Positions 24,255 to 36,696 of a stretch of DNA of 64,000 nt are shown one piece after another. How positions within the stretch are numbered: the first letter of the stretch is position 1; every line of letters starts with the position of its first letter. Source of the stretch: Iris pallida (lineage: Eukaryota; Streptophyta; Magnoliopsida; Asparagales; Iridaceae); assembly GCA_029216955.1 (NCBI GenBank), contig JANAVB010012167.1, positions 1-64,000 of the forward strand, read 5' to 3'. The notes beneath the pieces were generated by a model, which saw nothing but the letters and a program-made list of their open reading frames with translations, was not told where the DNA came from and ran no database searches. The position numbers and the translations under genes were made by a program.

Positions 24255-27200
24255 TGTCACGCCCCGGTTTCAAAATATGTGGGACCAGGAACACGTGGCG
24301 TGCCAGCTGTACGATCAAGTATAGAAAAACCCCAATTTAATGGACTATACTCGATCATAGTACGCTGAAGTAACAACTAAATAACAATACAGGCAGGTAA
24401 ATACTAATCTCATCCACAGAAAAAATCACAGAATAAAGCTGGAAGGAATGAAAATAACTCTGAATCAAACTACAAGTCATGACTAGTAGAAAATAATCCA
24501 CCAATAAATGTATGAATGAACTACTAAAAGAGTACAACTGAACCAGAAAAGAAATAGATAGCCACTAGCAGAAATCACCTAAGAACTCAAGAAACTCACG
24601 AGGCTCAACATTGAAGTCCTCGTCAGCAAAAGTCTCCAATCTCCGTAGTCCGTCGGTACCTGTGCTCGTCCCAATCTGGAAAAGGTGCCAGGTCCTCAGA
24701 GGGACGTAACAAGTACACAAGAAATCGACATGCATGATAGTACAGGGCAGTATATAAATAACTAGAACAAAATATAACATAACATCTCTCCAACCAAACA
24801 AGGACAGGATATATCATGCAACATACGACAGGTAAACTAACCATCTATGTGTAAAATGCACTCGAGACATCTTTAGTGGCACATGAGAGGGGGAGAAGAA
24901 GAAGAAACGGCCACCAAGCGTTCTACGGTTTGAGAAACGAGGGGCTACGAGCATCCAGCGTCCATTGGAAACAGAAATTCTCATACACCACTAGTAGACT
25001 CTCCCCACCCAATGTATATCCATACCGTATATGCGGTACAAATAATATGCAAGACGTCATAGTATATATAAGTAGACCTGTACCAACCACTAGACCAGAC
25101 GCGAACTCACGTGCCAATGATCAGTCGACACACAAATCCATGCTCTCAACTCACTCATATAGTGATCGTGTATGATACGGTGTCCGGCTAGAAGGTACCA
25201 CATACCTTCACAATACACGAGATAAGTCCACTACTACTAGACGCGTGCACACAACTGAGAAGTAACTAGGTAACATAAACTAACTGCAAAAATATACAAT
25301 CAAGCAAGGTGTACTTGTCTGTGTCCAGCAACTGAGTATCCGGGTCCAAGATAGAGTCCGAGTCCCGCGAAGCAAATAATCCTATATAAGCATTAACTCT
25401 AATTAATTACTAATTAACCAAATTAAACCATATATTGAATTGCTAATTAATCAATAATTAATATCAAACCATCATTACTAGCTAACCAATACCAATAATT
25501 ATGAATAATAATAATATACAATAATAAGTATGAAATACTTATTACTATAATTTTATATTCTGAAATTATTAATAAAATTAATATATATCTAATAATTAAT
25601 TAATTACTTATAAATAATTAATTAATCATTTAAATAACACAAGCGTTCACAATTTCCTAATAATACCAACAAAATTTGTAAGAATCCAGGAAAATCATTT
25701 TATTCTAATAAGCTAAATAATGACAGAAATAATAGATATATATATTATTTGCAAAGAAACCATAAATAGGATTTTCTTTATTTAATATAAAAATCTATCT
25801 AATAACTAGATTAGTGCTAATAATTATAAATACTAGTTAATAAATAGTAAAAAGATCTAAATTGGGTTATAAAATACTTTTCCATGATAAAACTACTGTA
25901 AATAATATTTTTAATATTATTTACCTAATTATAAGTAATTAAAAACATTTAACTACTACATATATAAAATTACTATTTTAGCTATTAAAATTAGAATTAA
26001 ATATTAAAAATTCACTAATAAATTGTGAAAATTCATATTTCACAGAAAATAACATTTTTCCAACAGTGACTATACTTTTATGAACATTACCATAATAATT
26101 TATATTTAATATAAATTAAAACTAGTAATGAACTAATTACATAATCAATAATATTTAACACTGATTTAATATAAAATAAATAACAAACATAATTATTTTA
26201 TTCTGAAAATTTTACAGTAAATAGACATAATTATTATTTACAATTTTTGTATAAAGCTCATTAATTAATTCTTAGTGAATTAATTAATAAAAATCCGAAA
26301 CAGTGTAAATAAATAGTCATTTAGATTCAGTAATTCACAGTTTAAAATATAATTAAAATATCTAAACTATTTATTAAATCCTGAAAATTTAACAGTAAAT
26401 AGATTACATAATTACCTACAAATTATGTATAGATCATAACAAGTAATTCCCGATGAATTAAATTCTAAAAATCAAAAACAGAATATATAATACTGTGGAA
26501 ATTGCACAAAAACTGCAGTAATACATTCCCTTTAAATGTTTAATAAATACTAATAAATTGTGTAAAAATCTGTCATAATTAATATAGAATCTACACTAAT
26601 GACTCTAATCATTAGGCTAATAATTTAGATACTTTTTACGATCAATTAATCATTAATTAATTGATTAACACAGCCATAATCACACAAATTAATTCATCAA
26701 TGCAAATAACCTAATTGTTTCAACCTAATCACACGTGTAAGAGGACACGTGGGGGGTCGGGGCAGTACCTCGCCGAGGCAGGGCTCGACGGCGAACCCTC
26801 CGGTCGCGGTGGCGCCGGTGGTAGCGGTCGGTGGTGGCCGCCCGGTTCGCTGCAGTCGCGGCAGTCCCGATCTCGCGGCCTCGAGCTCCTCCGGGGGGTC
26901 GTCGGGATCCTTTGGCCGACGGGGGGTGGGGTGACTAGGGGATGGCTGGCTATGCTCCAATGGTGGTGGCGACGGCTCAAATGAGTGAATCTGAGATTAG
27001 GGTTCGGTTTAGCCTACACAAGGAATAACTATATGTATATATACTAAGTTGAGGGTGATCCTTTATACAAGGAACCCTAACGGGTTTGGGGTTCGGTTTG
27101 GCCTATCGGGTTTGGGCCTAAGTTAGGGTTAAACTTAAGGAATGGTTTGGTTGCTAGGAATTTTAACACCACATCTATATAAGTATAGATATATATATAT

Positions 27201-27511
27201 ATAATCTAAAAATAAAACCAATTGAATGATAACATTATATATATATATATAATTATTGATATAAATATAATCTAATAATAAATCTATATGAAACTTGGTT
27301 AGAGTTTATAAATAATTTAATAATTAATGTAACAGCATTTATTTAACAAATAACAATATTTAGTAATCTTGCATCTATATATATATTTACAATATAAATT
27401 AAAACCTGATTAGAAATAATTAATTATTTATTTATTTAAAATAAATTAACAAGCTATTCTTCAAATAAAAAAATAATTTTAAAAATTTTCTGAAAATTCT
27501 GGGGGGTTACA
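24255..27511 (-). mobile_element. 3' LTR of the non-autonomous element
   Basis: Left-hand copy. It is very AT-rich from 25,380 to 26,700 and has a sharply GC-rich block at 26,740-26,985. Its minus strand carries the box ACGTCCCTCTGAGGACCTGG near 24,700 and the acidic EDFNVEPREFLEF frame at about 24,580-24,630. It adjoins the minus-strand 3' tract at 27,512. Confidence 0.88.
26740..26985. repeat. GC-rich block within the LTR (left copy; second copy 33,358-33,600)
   Basis: About 250 bp of GC-rich sequence rich in GGTGGC/GCCGCC inside an LTR that is otherwise strongly AT-rich. Both LTR copies have it; the second differs mainly by a longer G run near 33,532. Short arginine/proline- or glycine-rich frames occur on both strands but look like composition, not genes. 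The old LTR has a similar GC-rich block at 10,600-11,450. Confidence 0.7.
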
Positions 27512-30500
27512 ATCTACCCAACTTATAAGAATTTCATCCTCGAAATTTAAAATAATTCTAATACCGAAGAAATAATAAGAAAATCAATGAAAAGTAAATA
27601 TGTAAATTGTAACTTACTCAACAAGACAATTTACAACGATACTTGGGGGTTTATAGAGGGGTCAAAACTGGCATCATATCCTACAAGAATATGTTCTAGG
27701 TCCGGCATAGGTCATAGGATTTCCATGTGATCAGGGAATAGATCGATATTGCATGGTCAAATCTAATAGGATAAGGAGAGGACACAAATAGTCTATTCTA
27801 AGGAAAAGATTTGTCAAACAAGTAGAGTTATTAAAATAGAGCACATAAAGGTGTGTTTATGGGGGGCATAAATGTCATGTGTATGGTGCAGTTTGTCTAG
27901 ATCATAATGGTGCAATTATTGGAAGAAAAATCCTAATATTGTGCTTCAATTACCCAAGTCATGGTAAGGGATCAAATGATATGAACCAAGGAAAGGATAA
28001 TAGGAAAACTTTTATTTGCTAAATGTCCGACTAAAATCAGTCTAAGATGGCTACTAGGGTGCTAAGGGTATTACTAAAATAAGATATCATACAAGGTATA
28101 CTTAACTGACTTAGTAGAAAGATGGTTCTACTATAAATCATAGCTAATAAAGGATTATAAAGAGAAATTCTATACTAGGCGCAGAATAAAGAATAGTTCA
28201 AGGGGGATGGGGTCGATTACAAATTTGAAGGTCCAATGCGAATAAATGTTTCAAGAAAACAAAATTTGTCAAACGGTCGCAAATGAGATCCTAGGACAAG
28301 TTTACTATATCTTCATCTGCATAAAATAATCATAGGAAAAGCGAATCAACATGTACTAGGTTGGCCAGACCATCATGCATCGATTTTGATTAGACAATAT
28401 TTTAGTAGGTGCACCCAATAATATATGTGTCAAGAACAAGCTTGAGAAAAGAAGAAGCTTGTAAAAACTAGGCTATAACAGCAATATTAGTCAAGACGAT
28501 AAAAATAAACGTACAGAAGAAAAGAAAGTACAAGATAGTTGAAGTCCAAAACACAAATAATGATTTGACCTTTCTAGTTGCCCTATGAATCTCTAACCTT
28601 AGTTGAGCTAGGGATAGGAACCCACAAGGTTATGTCTAGGTAATCTAAATACTTATACCAACATATAGTCAGTGTTATCCAACTATAATTTCTTAATGGT
28701 CCTGAGAAAAGTATGATGCTAAACTACAAGGTATACTACCCAACTTATAAGAATTGAACTAGTGCCTCTCACTGTCTCTTCAGAAAATAAGTTTATCCAA
28801 CCAAATTGTAGCTACAACATAGAATTTTCTAGAGAAGCAATAATAATCCTAACATGAGAAAAAAAAAGTCCTTTGGTCTATTCAAAAGGATTTGACGTAA
28901 TGATCTGCTTTCCATTATTGCTTAAGAAAACAAAATTTTGGATCGATAGTACTAGAATTATGCAGCACGATAAATAGTAAATCAGGAAAGAAAATAAACT
29001 AATTAGATAATAATAAAAAAAATCCTTATAGCATTTAGCTCGGCAACCGTGGCATGAGCTAAAGGTGAAGGAAAATTTTTATTACAGAAAATATCAACCA
29101 ATATTGTCTACAGGTAAAGTAACAAACAACTAAATAGATATTCCTAATATTAATACTAATAATATAATACTAAAATATAGGAGAAGATATACTGGTTGAC
29201 GGATTTGGGGTATGGTCAAGAAAAATTTATAGACATCTATAGCTCTAAACAATTAGGGAATCATGATACTAGTTTAGGGTCGAGAACAAGGATGATAAAA
29301 TTTTAAGAAGAAGACATAGTCACATGGGTCGATGACTTAACTATAACTGCATATAATCACTATCATGGCTATGAAAAATATGGCAACTAAGGTGTGACAC
29401 TTCTATCTCATTAGAGTAACATCCTCTATGTTTATTTCCTCATCAAGATAAAAAAAAATCAAATTCCTGTAAATAAATTTTTTTCATAAATTCCTTCAGT
29501 ATAAAATCTTTAAATCAAGACATTCATCCACCAATTTCCTTAATCTCTTTAAGATCGTCGCATATAATCATAATTATAACTTTAAAATACCCAACCAATC
29601 CTTTTATCATCACACCAACTCCCTTTTTTTTCCCCTTTTTTTTTCCTCAACTTTAATTCAGTTTACCTAATATAAAAGATTGTAACTCTCTTATGAAAAT
29701 ACTTAAATCAATCACCGAGATAAATATTATCATAATACTAAATTCTATTTTTTTTTCCAAAAGAAACTTCAATAAAAATTTATCAATCTAAAAAAAAGAT
29801 TTAAATCTCAAATTTTTTTTCAATCAAAATTTGTTCCATCAAACAAAATTCAATCACAAAAAAAATACCTCAAATTTCTAAATCGATCCTCGAAATAAAC
29901 TTTATTATAGTACAAACATCCTTTTCTTTTCTCCTCAAAATTTTTAGATTAAAATTATCCAATTCCAAATTTTAAATCACTTTATGAAATGCATCAAATT
30001 TCTAAATTTTCTTAAATAAACCCTTTTTTTTTCATCAAGGTCAAAATATTCAATCTTTAAAGAAATATAAATCTCATAGGCAACTCTTAACTATTTCTAT
30101 TTACAATCATCTATCCTCAAATTTAAAAAAAAATTATTCTTCTATTTTGGAAACCAACATAAATCATCAATCAATTTAAATCTCATGTAGCAATGTGAAT
30201 ATTAAAATTTTTTTATCCTCAAGTTGATTTTATATCCTCTCTAACCAATCATAGAATTTTTTTTTTAAAAACTCAAATCAAAACTTTAAATCATCCTCTC
30301 AAATCGATCATCGAGTTTATTTTATTAATCAACTTCTAACAGTCTTTCCCATATGAGTATAAGTAATCTTTCTCACTATCATTCGAAATTGATATATCAT
30401 TACTACTCAACTTTGAATTAACTAATCATTCATGCAAAATTATATCTTTCAAAAATATGGTGTTCATCAACCTGCAATATTTAGTACTTTCCCAGAATTC

Positions 30501-30862
30501 AATTATAGACTCAACCGCCTAATTAGCTGCCAAGGTAACCCATCTAGCCATATAGTTACTCAAGAGTGTATATAGTATAGCATCTTCCAAACCTCTATCA
30601 ATCATGACAAGCAAGGGGTACGGTAGATTAGATCGAGAAGGATAAAATTGCAAGGAAGTCAAAGAGTCAGAAGATATAAATCAAAGAAGAGATCAAGTAT
30701 TTCGAGGAGTTTGAAATGAGTCGAAATCAAACGAGATCAAAGGATAAAAATAATCAATTGTGGATGAGACACGATAGTCCTAATCCTATACGCAGGCTTG
30801 CTTGGTACGGTAAAGTAACCAAACAATATTTTCTCGACCTGCATGGGCCACCACTAAAAACA
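27512..30862 (-). other. Interior of the non-autonomous element, no ORF
   Basis: I see no frame with gag, protease, RT, RNase H or integrase motifs on either strand. On the plus strand 27,512-29,390 has ordinary AT-rich composition, while about 29,400-30,340 is strikingly poor in G and rich in T, A and C (runs such as CCCTTTTTTTTCCCC). The element's sense RNA would thus be poor in C there. The 5' leader lies at the right edge next to 30,863 and the polypurine-like 3' end at 27,512-27,560. Confidence 0.75.
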
Positions 30863-33800
30863 TGTCACGCCCCGTTTCTAAAATATGTGGGACCAGGAAC
30901 ACGTGGCGTGCCAGCTGTACGATCAAGTATAGAAAAACCCCAATTTAATGGACTAAACTCGATCATAGTACGCTGAAGTAACAACTAAATAACAATACAG
31001 GCAGGTAAATACTAATCTCATCCACAGGAAAAATCACAGAATAAAGCTGGAAGGAATGAAAATAACTCTGAATCAAACTACAAGTCATGACTAGTGGAAA
31101 ATAATCCACCAATAAATGTATGAATGAACTACTAAAAGAGTACAACTGAACCAGAAAAGAAATAGATAGCCACTTACAGAAATCACCTAAGAACTCAAGA
31201 AACTCACGAGGCTCAACATTGAAGTCCTCGTCAGCAAAAGTCTCCAATCTCCGTAGTCCGTCGGTACCTGTGCTCGTCCCAATCTGGAAAAGGTGCCAGG
31301 TCCTCAGAGGGACGTAACAAGTACACAAGAAATCGACATGCATGATAGTACAGGGCAGTATATAAATAACTAGAACAAAATGTAACATAACATCTCCCCA
31401 ACCAAACAAGGACAGGATATATCATGCAACATACGACAGGTAAACTAACCATCTATGTGTAAAATGCACTCGAGACATCTCTAGTGGCACATGAGAGGGG
31501 GAGAAGAAGAAGAAACGACCACCAAGCGTTCTACGGTTTGAGAAACGAGGGGCTACGAGCATCCAGCGTCCATTGGAAACAGAAATTCTCATACACCACT
31601 AGTAGACTCTCCCCACCCAATGTATATCCATACCGTATACGCGGTACAAATAATATGCAAGACGTCATAGTATATATAAGTAGATCTGTACCAACCACTA
31701 GACCAGACGCGAACTCACGTGCCAATGATCAGTCGACACACAAATCCATGCTCTCAACTCACTCATATAGTGATCGTGTATGATACGGTATCCGGCTAGA
31801 AGGTACCACATACCTTCACAATACACGGGATAAGTCCACTACTACTAGACGCGTGCACACAACTGAGAAGTAACTAGGTAACATAAACTAACTGCAAAAA
31901 TATACAATCAAGCAAGGTGTACTTGCCTGTGTCCAGCAACTGAGTATCCGGGTCCAAGATAGATTCCGAGTCCCGCGAAGCAAATAATCCTATATAAGCA
32001 TTAACTCTAATTAATTACTAATTAACCAAATTAAACCATATATTGAATTGCTAATTAATCAATAATTAATATCAAACCATCATTACTAGCTAACCAATAC
32101 CAATAATTATGAATAATAATAATATACAATAATAAGTATGAAATACTTATTACTATAATTTTATATTCTAAAATTATTAATAAAATTAATATATATCTAA
32201 TAATTAATTAATTACTTATAAATAATTAATTAATCATTTAAATAACACAAGCGTTCACAATTTCCTAATAATACCAACAAAATTTGTAAGAATCCAGAAA
32301 AATCATTTTTATTCTAATAAGCTAAATATTGACAGAAATAATAGATATATATATATTATTTGCAAAGAAACCATAAATAGGATTTTCTTTATTTAATATA
32401 AAAATCTATTTAATAACTAGATTAGTGCTAATAATTATAAATACTAGTTAATAAATAGTAAAAAGATCTAAATTGGGTTATAAAATACTTTTCCATGATA
32501 AAACTACTGTAAATAATATTTTTAATATTATTTACCTAATTATAAGTAGTTAAAAACATTTAACTACTACATATATAAAATTACTATTTTAGCTATTAAA
32601 ATTAGAATTAAATATTAAAAATTCACTAATAAATTGTGAAAATTCATATTTCACAGAAAATAACATTTTTCCAACAGTGACTATACTTTTATGAACATTA
32701 CTATAATAATTTATATTTAATATAAATTAAAACTAGTAATGAACTAATTACATAATCAATAATATTTAACACTGATTTAATATAAAATAAATAACAAAAA
32801 TAATTATTTTATTCTGAAAATTTTACAGTAAATAGAAATAATTATTATTTACAAGTTTTGTATAAAGCTCATTAATTAATTCTTAGTGAATTAATTAATA
32901 AAAATCCGAAACAGTGTAAATAAATAGTCATTTAAATTCAGTAATTCACAGTTTAAAATATAATTAAAATATCTAAACTGTTTATTAAATCCTGAAAATT
33001 TAACAGTAAATAGATTACATAATTACCTACAAATTATGTATAGATCATAACAAGTAATTCCCGATGAATTAAATTCTAAAAATCAAAAACAGAATATATA
33101 ATACTGTGGAAATTGCACAAAAACTGCAGTAATACATTCCCTTTAAATGTTTAATAAATACTAATAAATTGTGTAAAAATCTGTCATAATTAATATAGGA
33201 TCTACACTAATGACTCTAATCATTAGGCTAATAATTTAGATACTTTTTACTATCAATTAATCATTAATTAATTGATTAACACAGCCATAATCACACAAAT
33301 TAATTCATCAATGCAAATAACCTAATTGTTTCAACCTAATCACACGTGTAAGAGGACACGTGGGGGGTCTGGGCGGTACCTTGCCGAGGCAGGGCTCGAC
33401 GGCGAACCCTCCGGTCACGGTGGCGCCGGTGGTAGCGGTCGGTGGTGGCCGCCCGGTTCGCTGCAGTCGCGGCAGTCCCGATCTCGCGGCCTCAAGCTCC
33501 TACGGGGGGTCGTCGGGATCCTTTGGCCGACGGGGGGGGGGGGGGTGACTAGGGGATGGCTGGCTATGCTCCAATGGTGGTGGCGACGGCTCAAATGAGT
33601 GAATCTGAGATTAGGGTTCGGTTTAGCCTACACAAGGAATAACTATATGTATATATACTAAGTTGAGGGTGATCCTTTATACAAGGAACCCTAACGGGTT
33701 TGGGGTTCGGTTTGGCCTATCGGGTTTGGGCCTAAGTTAGGGTTAAACTTAAGGAATGGTTTGGTTGCTAGGAATTTTAACACCACATCTATATAAGTAT

Positions 33801-34118
33801 AGATATATATATAATCTAAAAATAAAACCAATTGAATGATAACACTATATATATATATAATTATTGATATAAATATAATCTAATAATAAATCTATATGAA
33901 ACTTGGTTAGAGTTTATAAATAATTTAATAATTAATGTAACAGCATTTATTTAACAAATAACAATATTTAGTAATCTTGCATCTATATATATATTACAAT
34001 ATAAATTAAAACCTGATTAGAAATAATTAATTATTTATTTATTTAAAATAAATTAATAAGCTATTCTTCAAATAAAAAAATAATTTTAAAAATTCCCTAA
34101 AAATTCTGGGGGGTTACA
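30863..34118 (-). mobile_element. 5' LTR of the non-autonomous element
   Basis: Right-hand copy, in the same order as the left-hand copy with scattered single-base differences and small indels in TA and G runs. On the minus strand the 148-residue frame at 30,963-31,409 is uninterrupted here, while the other copy splits it. This suggests the frame is incidental. Confidence 0.88.
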
Positions 34119-34123
34119 TTTTT
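34119..34123. repeat. Target site duplication of the non-autonomous element (TTTTT, right)
   Basis: Follows the terminal TTACA of the LTR and matches 24,250-24,254. Confidence 0.65.
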
Positions 34124-35667
34124 CCTTCTCCTTCATCCTCTCTAGTCTTCTAAATATTTAAGAAGTAATTCTCTCTCCTGTAAAAGAGAGAGTAGAGGCG
34201 TGTGTTGGGTCGAGTTTGGACCAGGCCCAGTCCCTAGATTAGAGTATATGTAGGATAGGCAGGGTTTTATGGGCTTGGACCAGTCAGAAAAAGAAAAAGA
34301 AAATAAAAGAATGATAAATCAATTTTTTATTGGGCCGAGCCAATGGCCTTTGGGAAATAAAGAGAAGAAATAGGATGCCGGGCTATTTTGGTTGGGCCTT
34401 ATTTTGGACAGTTTATTAGACCTCAATTTATTTAGGTTTGATACACATTTTAAATTGGTATTTTAGTGTTTAAATAAGTGCAAGCAAGGATTTGCAATGT
34501 TATGGGCCAATGACTATATGATGTAGATTGTTCAGTACTTAAAACCTTAAGCTTTTTGGCCTTGGTATGGGTTAGATTGTATTCTAAATGGGTAATATGG
34601 GACATAGAGATTGAGTTAGTAGTTTAGAAATTTAGAATGGATTAGCTAATTATTTTTAGGAATTTCTAGAATGTTTTAGGAAGACCTATTCTGATTTAGA
34701 ACATAATATGTATTTATTGTCTTATAGGTGGACTTAGTACAATCTTCACAATCAGACCAAGGCAAGTACATTCTTACAATATGTTTTTCAATACATTTTA
34801 AATGCTATATTTAATGATTATCTAGTCATATCTCATATTGTGACACGATATTGACACGACGTTATTCAGGTTCATTGTTATTGTTCTTATATTTGTACTC
34901 TGCATATCAGATTTGATTATTGCTTGATATTGTTCCTGAATCTTGGTGATGGAGAAATACCAAGTAGATATGTGGGTACCCTCTATTTTTGAAGAACAGT
35001 TCGGCATACACTGTATGTATGTCGAGTAGTACCAATCTGAGTAAAAGTCCAGCCGTCTACATATTGAAAATGACATTTCTACACACATAGATTGTTAGTT
35101 GTGTTCTCCTCTTGTTCATGTGACTAGTCATGTTATCATGTTATTATGGCTCTCGTAGTTTATTGTGTTGCAGGTTCATGATTATGTCAGCATTCAGTAT
35201 CTCATTTCCTGGTTTTATTTTCTACATTATTTACATGCTTTATTTTGTATAGTGCGATACGTTGTTTGGATGTAATTTGCTCTCGTCCTGACAGGACTGT
35301 TGACATATTAGGTTATAGAGATAGCACATGGACCAAGAAGCTTCTGGATGACTCTAGAAGATTAGAATAGGCTTTGATGTATCAGATGTTATAGATGTTA
35401 CAAATGTATATTGATGATGATGAGGATTATCGGATTTGTCTCCGGAGATTAGGATATGTATGATGTACTAAAAATCATATAGTGGACGGGTGATCGTGTG
35501 AGTCTGTGCTAGGTTGCTTTTGTTTACTAGTTATGTGGTTGTGTTAAGGATTCATACCATGATCATTTGATGACTTATGAGGTATAGACATCTTACTATG
35601 CGGTTTGCAACAACATAGGCTGAGCGTGTTCGACTTGTATCCAGAAAACTGGGAGCGACTCGTGACA
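34124..35667 (+). mobile_element. Old LTR, 3' half
   Basis: Continuation of 9,853-11,463 once the two nested elements are removed. It ends GGGAGCGACTCGTGACA, like the GGGTCGTGACA end of the Tekay-like LTR. About 60 bp before the end it has ACATAGGCTGAGCGTG, like GCATAGGCTGGACGTA in that LTR. CTCTCGTCCTGACAGGACTG near 35,281 matches the CTCCTGTCCTGACTGGACCTG box. No gene. Confidence 0.6.
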
Positions 35668-35836
35668 TTTTATACATAAAACTTAATCCAAATTTCAGAT
35701 AGATTTTGATAGGATTTAGCTTAAGTTTTTGAGTTTAAATTGTGGAGAACTTGGATGGTATTATACAATTTTTTTTTTGGAAAGGATTTGGTTAATCCTC
35801 TTGATTGTTCATAGATATAGAAATATTCTCTATTTC
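35668..35836. other. Short spacer between old LTR and Tat-1
   Basis: AT-rich, no features seen. The five bases before Tat-1 are ATTTC and those after it are GTTCC, two transitions apart: possibly an eroded target duplication, not demonstrable. Confidence 0.4.
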
Positions 35837-36653
35837 TATAGAAGTTAAAAATCAAGGGGCGCCACTCATTCAAGTACGCCATCGTCAAGTGGTGCCAGAT
35901 CATTAGCTTGCACCAGTATCAGGTTGCGCCAAAGCCAAGGTGCGCGGCACCACGTGGCAAGCCTCCTCGAGAAGCTGTAACGGCTTTCATCATTATTGAC
36001 AACTCTGATAGCACGAAAATCGAAGAATATCCATTCAAATCCCGTACAATGTGGCGCTCGAGAAGATTTTGTCAGCATGTAATTAATGCTGACAGCTGGC
36101 CCGTGCAAGTTGTCAAGTAGCGCACGAATTAATCAATACGGTACAAAAGACTCAGTTAGAGGCGCCAGTTGTTGAGTTGCGCCCGCGCGCAACCTGGCTA
36201 GTTGGCGCCACTTGATCAAATTTTATGTCCAAAAGCAGGATGATGTGTCACGTATGCCACTAATCTCGCAGAACGTGCCTACTACATTGCCCACAACTAC
36301 GCGCATCTCCCTCAAATGATGCCACACATCCCCAGCAGTTAAACTAACCGCTCGCGCAACTGGACAAGAGGCGCGCAATCTCAAGTGAGCGCCACTCAGA
36401 ATAACTACTTAATAGTTATTTCAAGAACTCTATAAATAGAGTTTCAAATCAGTTCTAAAACATCACTACTGATCATAATCTACTAACAAGGTGCTATTGC
36501 ATCTTCCAGAGGACCGTGTCTTCGATATTACAACGTCCAAGGGATAAAGTGATCGTCTTTTGATCAGATTCCTATAGTTGTACTTTCCCAGAAATCAATT
36601 GTACTATTATACTCTTTTCTTAGTTTATAATAAAAATTTTGTTTTTACAAACA
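35837..36653 (+). mobile_element. 5' LTR of Tat-1
   Basis: Matches 51,780-52,578 with moderate divergence and an indel near 36,190. Rich in GCGCC/GGCGC and TTGCGCC motifs. Ends ACAAACA four bases before the primer site. Confidence 0.88.
36431..36438 (+). promoter_or_regulatory. TATA box in Tat-1 5' LTR
   Basis: TATAAATA within CTCTATAAATAGAG, conserved in the 3' LTR at 52,357-52,364. It would drive the genomic RNA. Confidence 0.7.
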
Positions 36654-36656
36654 AAA

Positions 36657-36674
36657 TGGTGACTCTGCTGGGAC
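36657..36674 (+). promoter_or_regulatory. Primer-binding site of Tat-1
   Basis: TGGTGACTCTGCTGGGAC lies three bases after the LTR. Tat-2 has TGGCGACTCTGCTGGGGA in the same place. Ogre-type elements are reported to use a tRNA-Arg of this kind; that identity is from memory. Confidence 0.7.
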
Positions 36675-36696
36675 GACTTTCTCCTCTAACGAGAAA

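Larger units (their letters stand above)
24255..34118 (-). mobile_element. Non-autonomous LTR retrotransposon (LARD-like), no coding capacity
   Basis: Two nearly identical direct copies of about 3.26 kb (24,255-27,511 and 30,863-34,118) flank a 3.35-kb interior with no gag or pol frame. On the minus strand the LTR starts TGTAACCCCCCAG and ends CGGGGCGTGACA. The interior starts next to the right-hand LTR with a leader shared with the Tekay-like element and ends with a similar TTTCGAGGATGAAATTC tract. Orientation is therefore minus. The size and lack of genes fit a large retrotransposon derivative that would need proteins in trans, most plausibly from a relative of the element at 11,469. Confidence 0.88.

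Noticed and set aside
26697..26984. Arginine/proline-rich frames in the GC block
   Set aside because: Frames exist on both strands and follow composition; the second LTR copy changes them through a G-run length difference.
30963..31409. A 148-residue hydrophobic frame as a membrane protein
   Set aside because: It lies in an LTR, is split by a stop in the second LTR copy, and has no homology I recognise.
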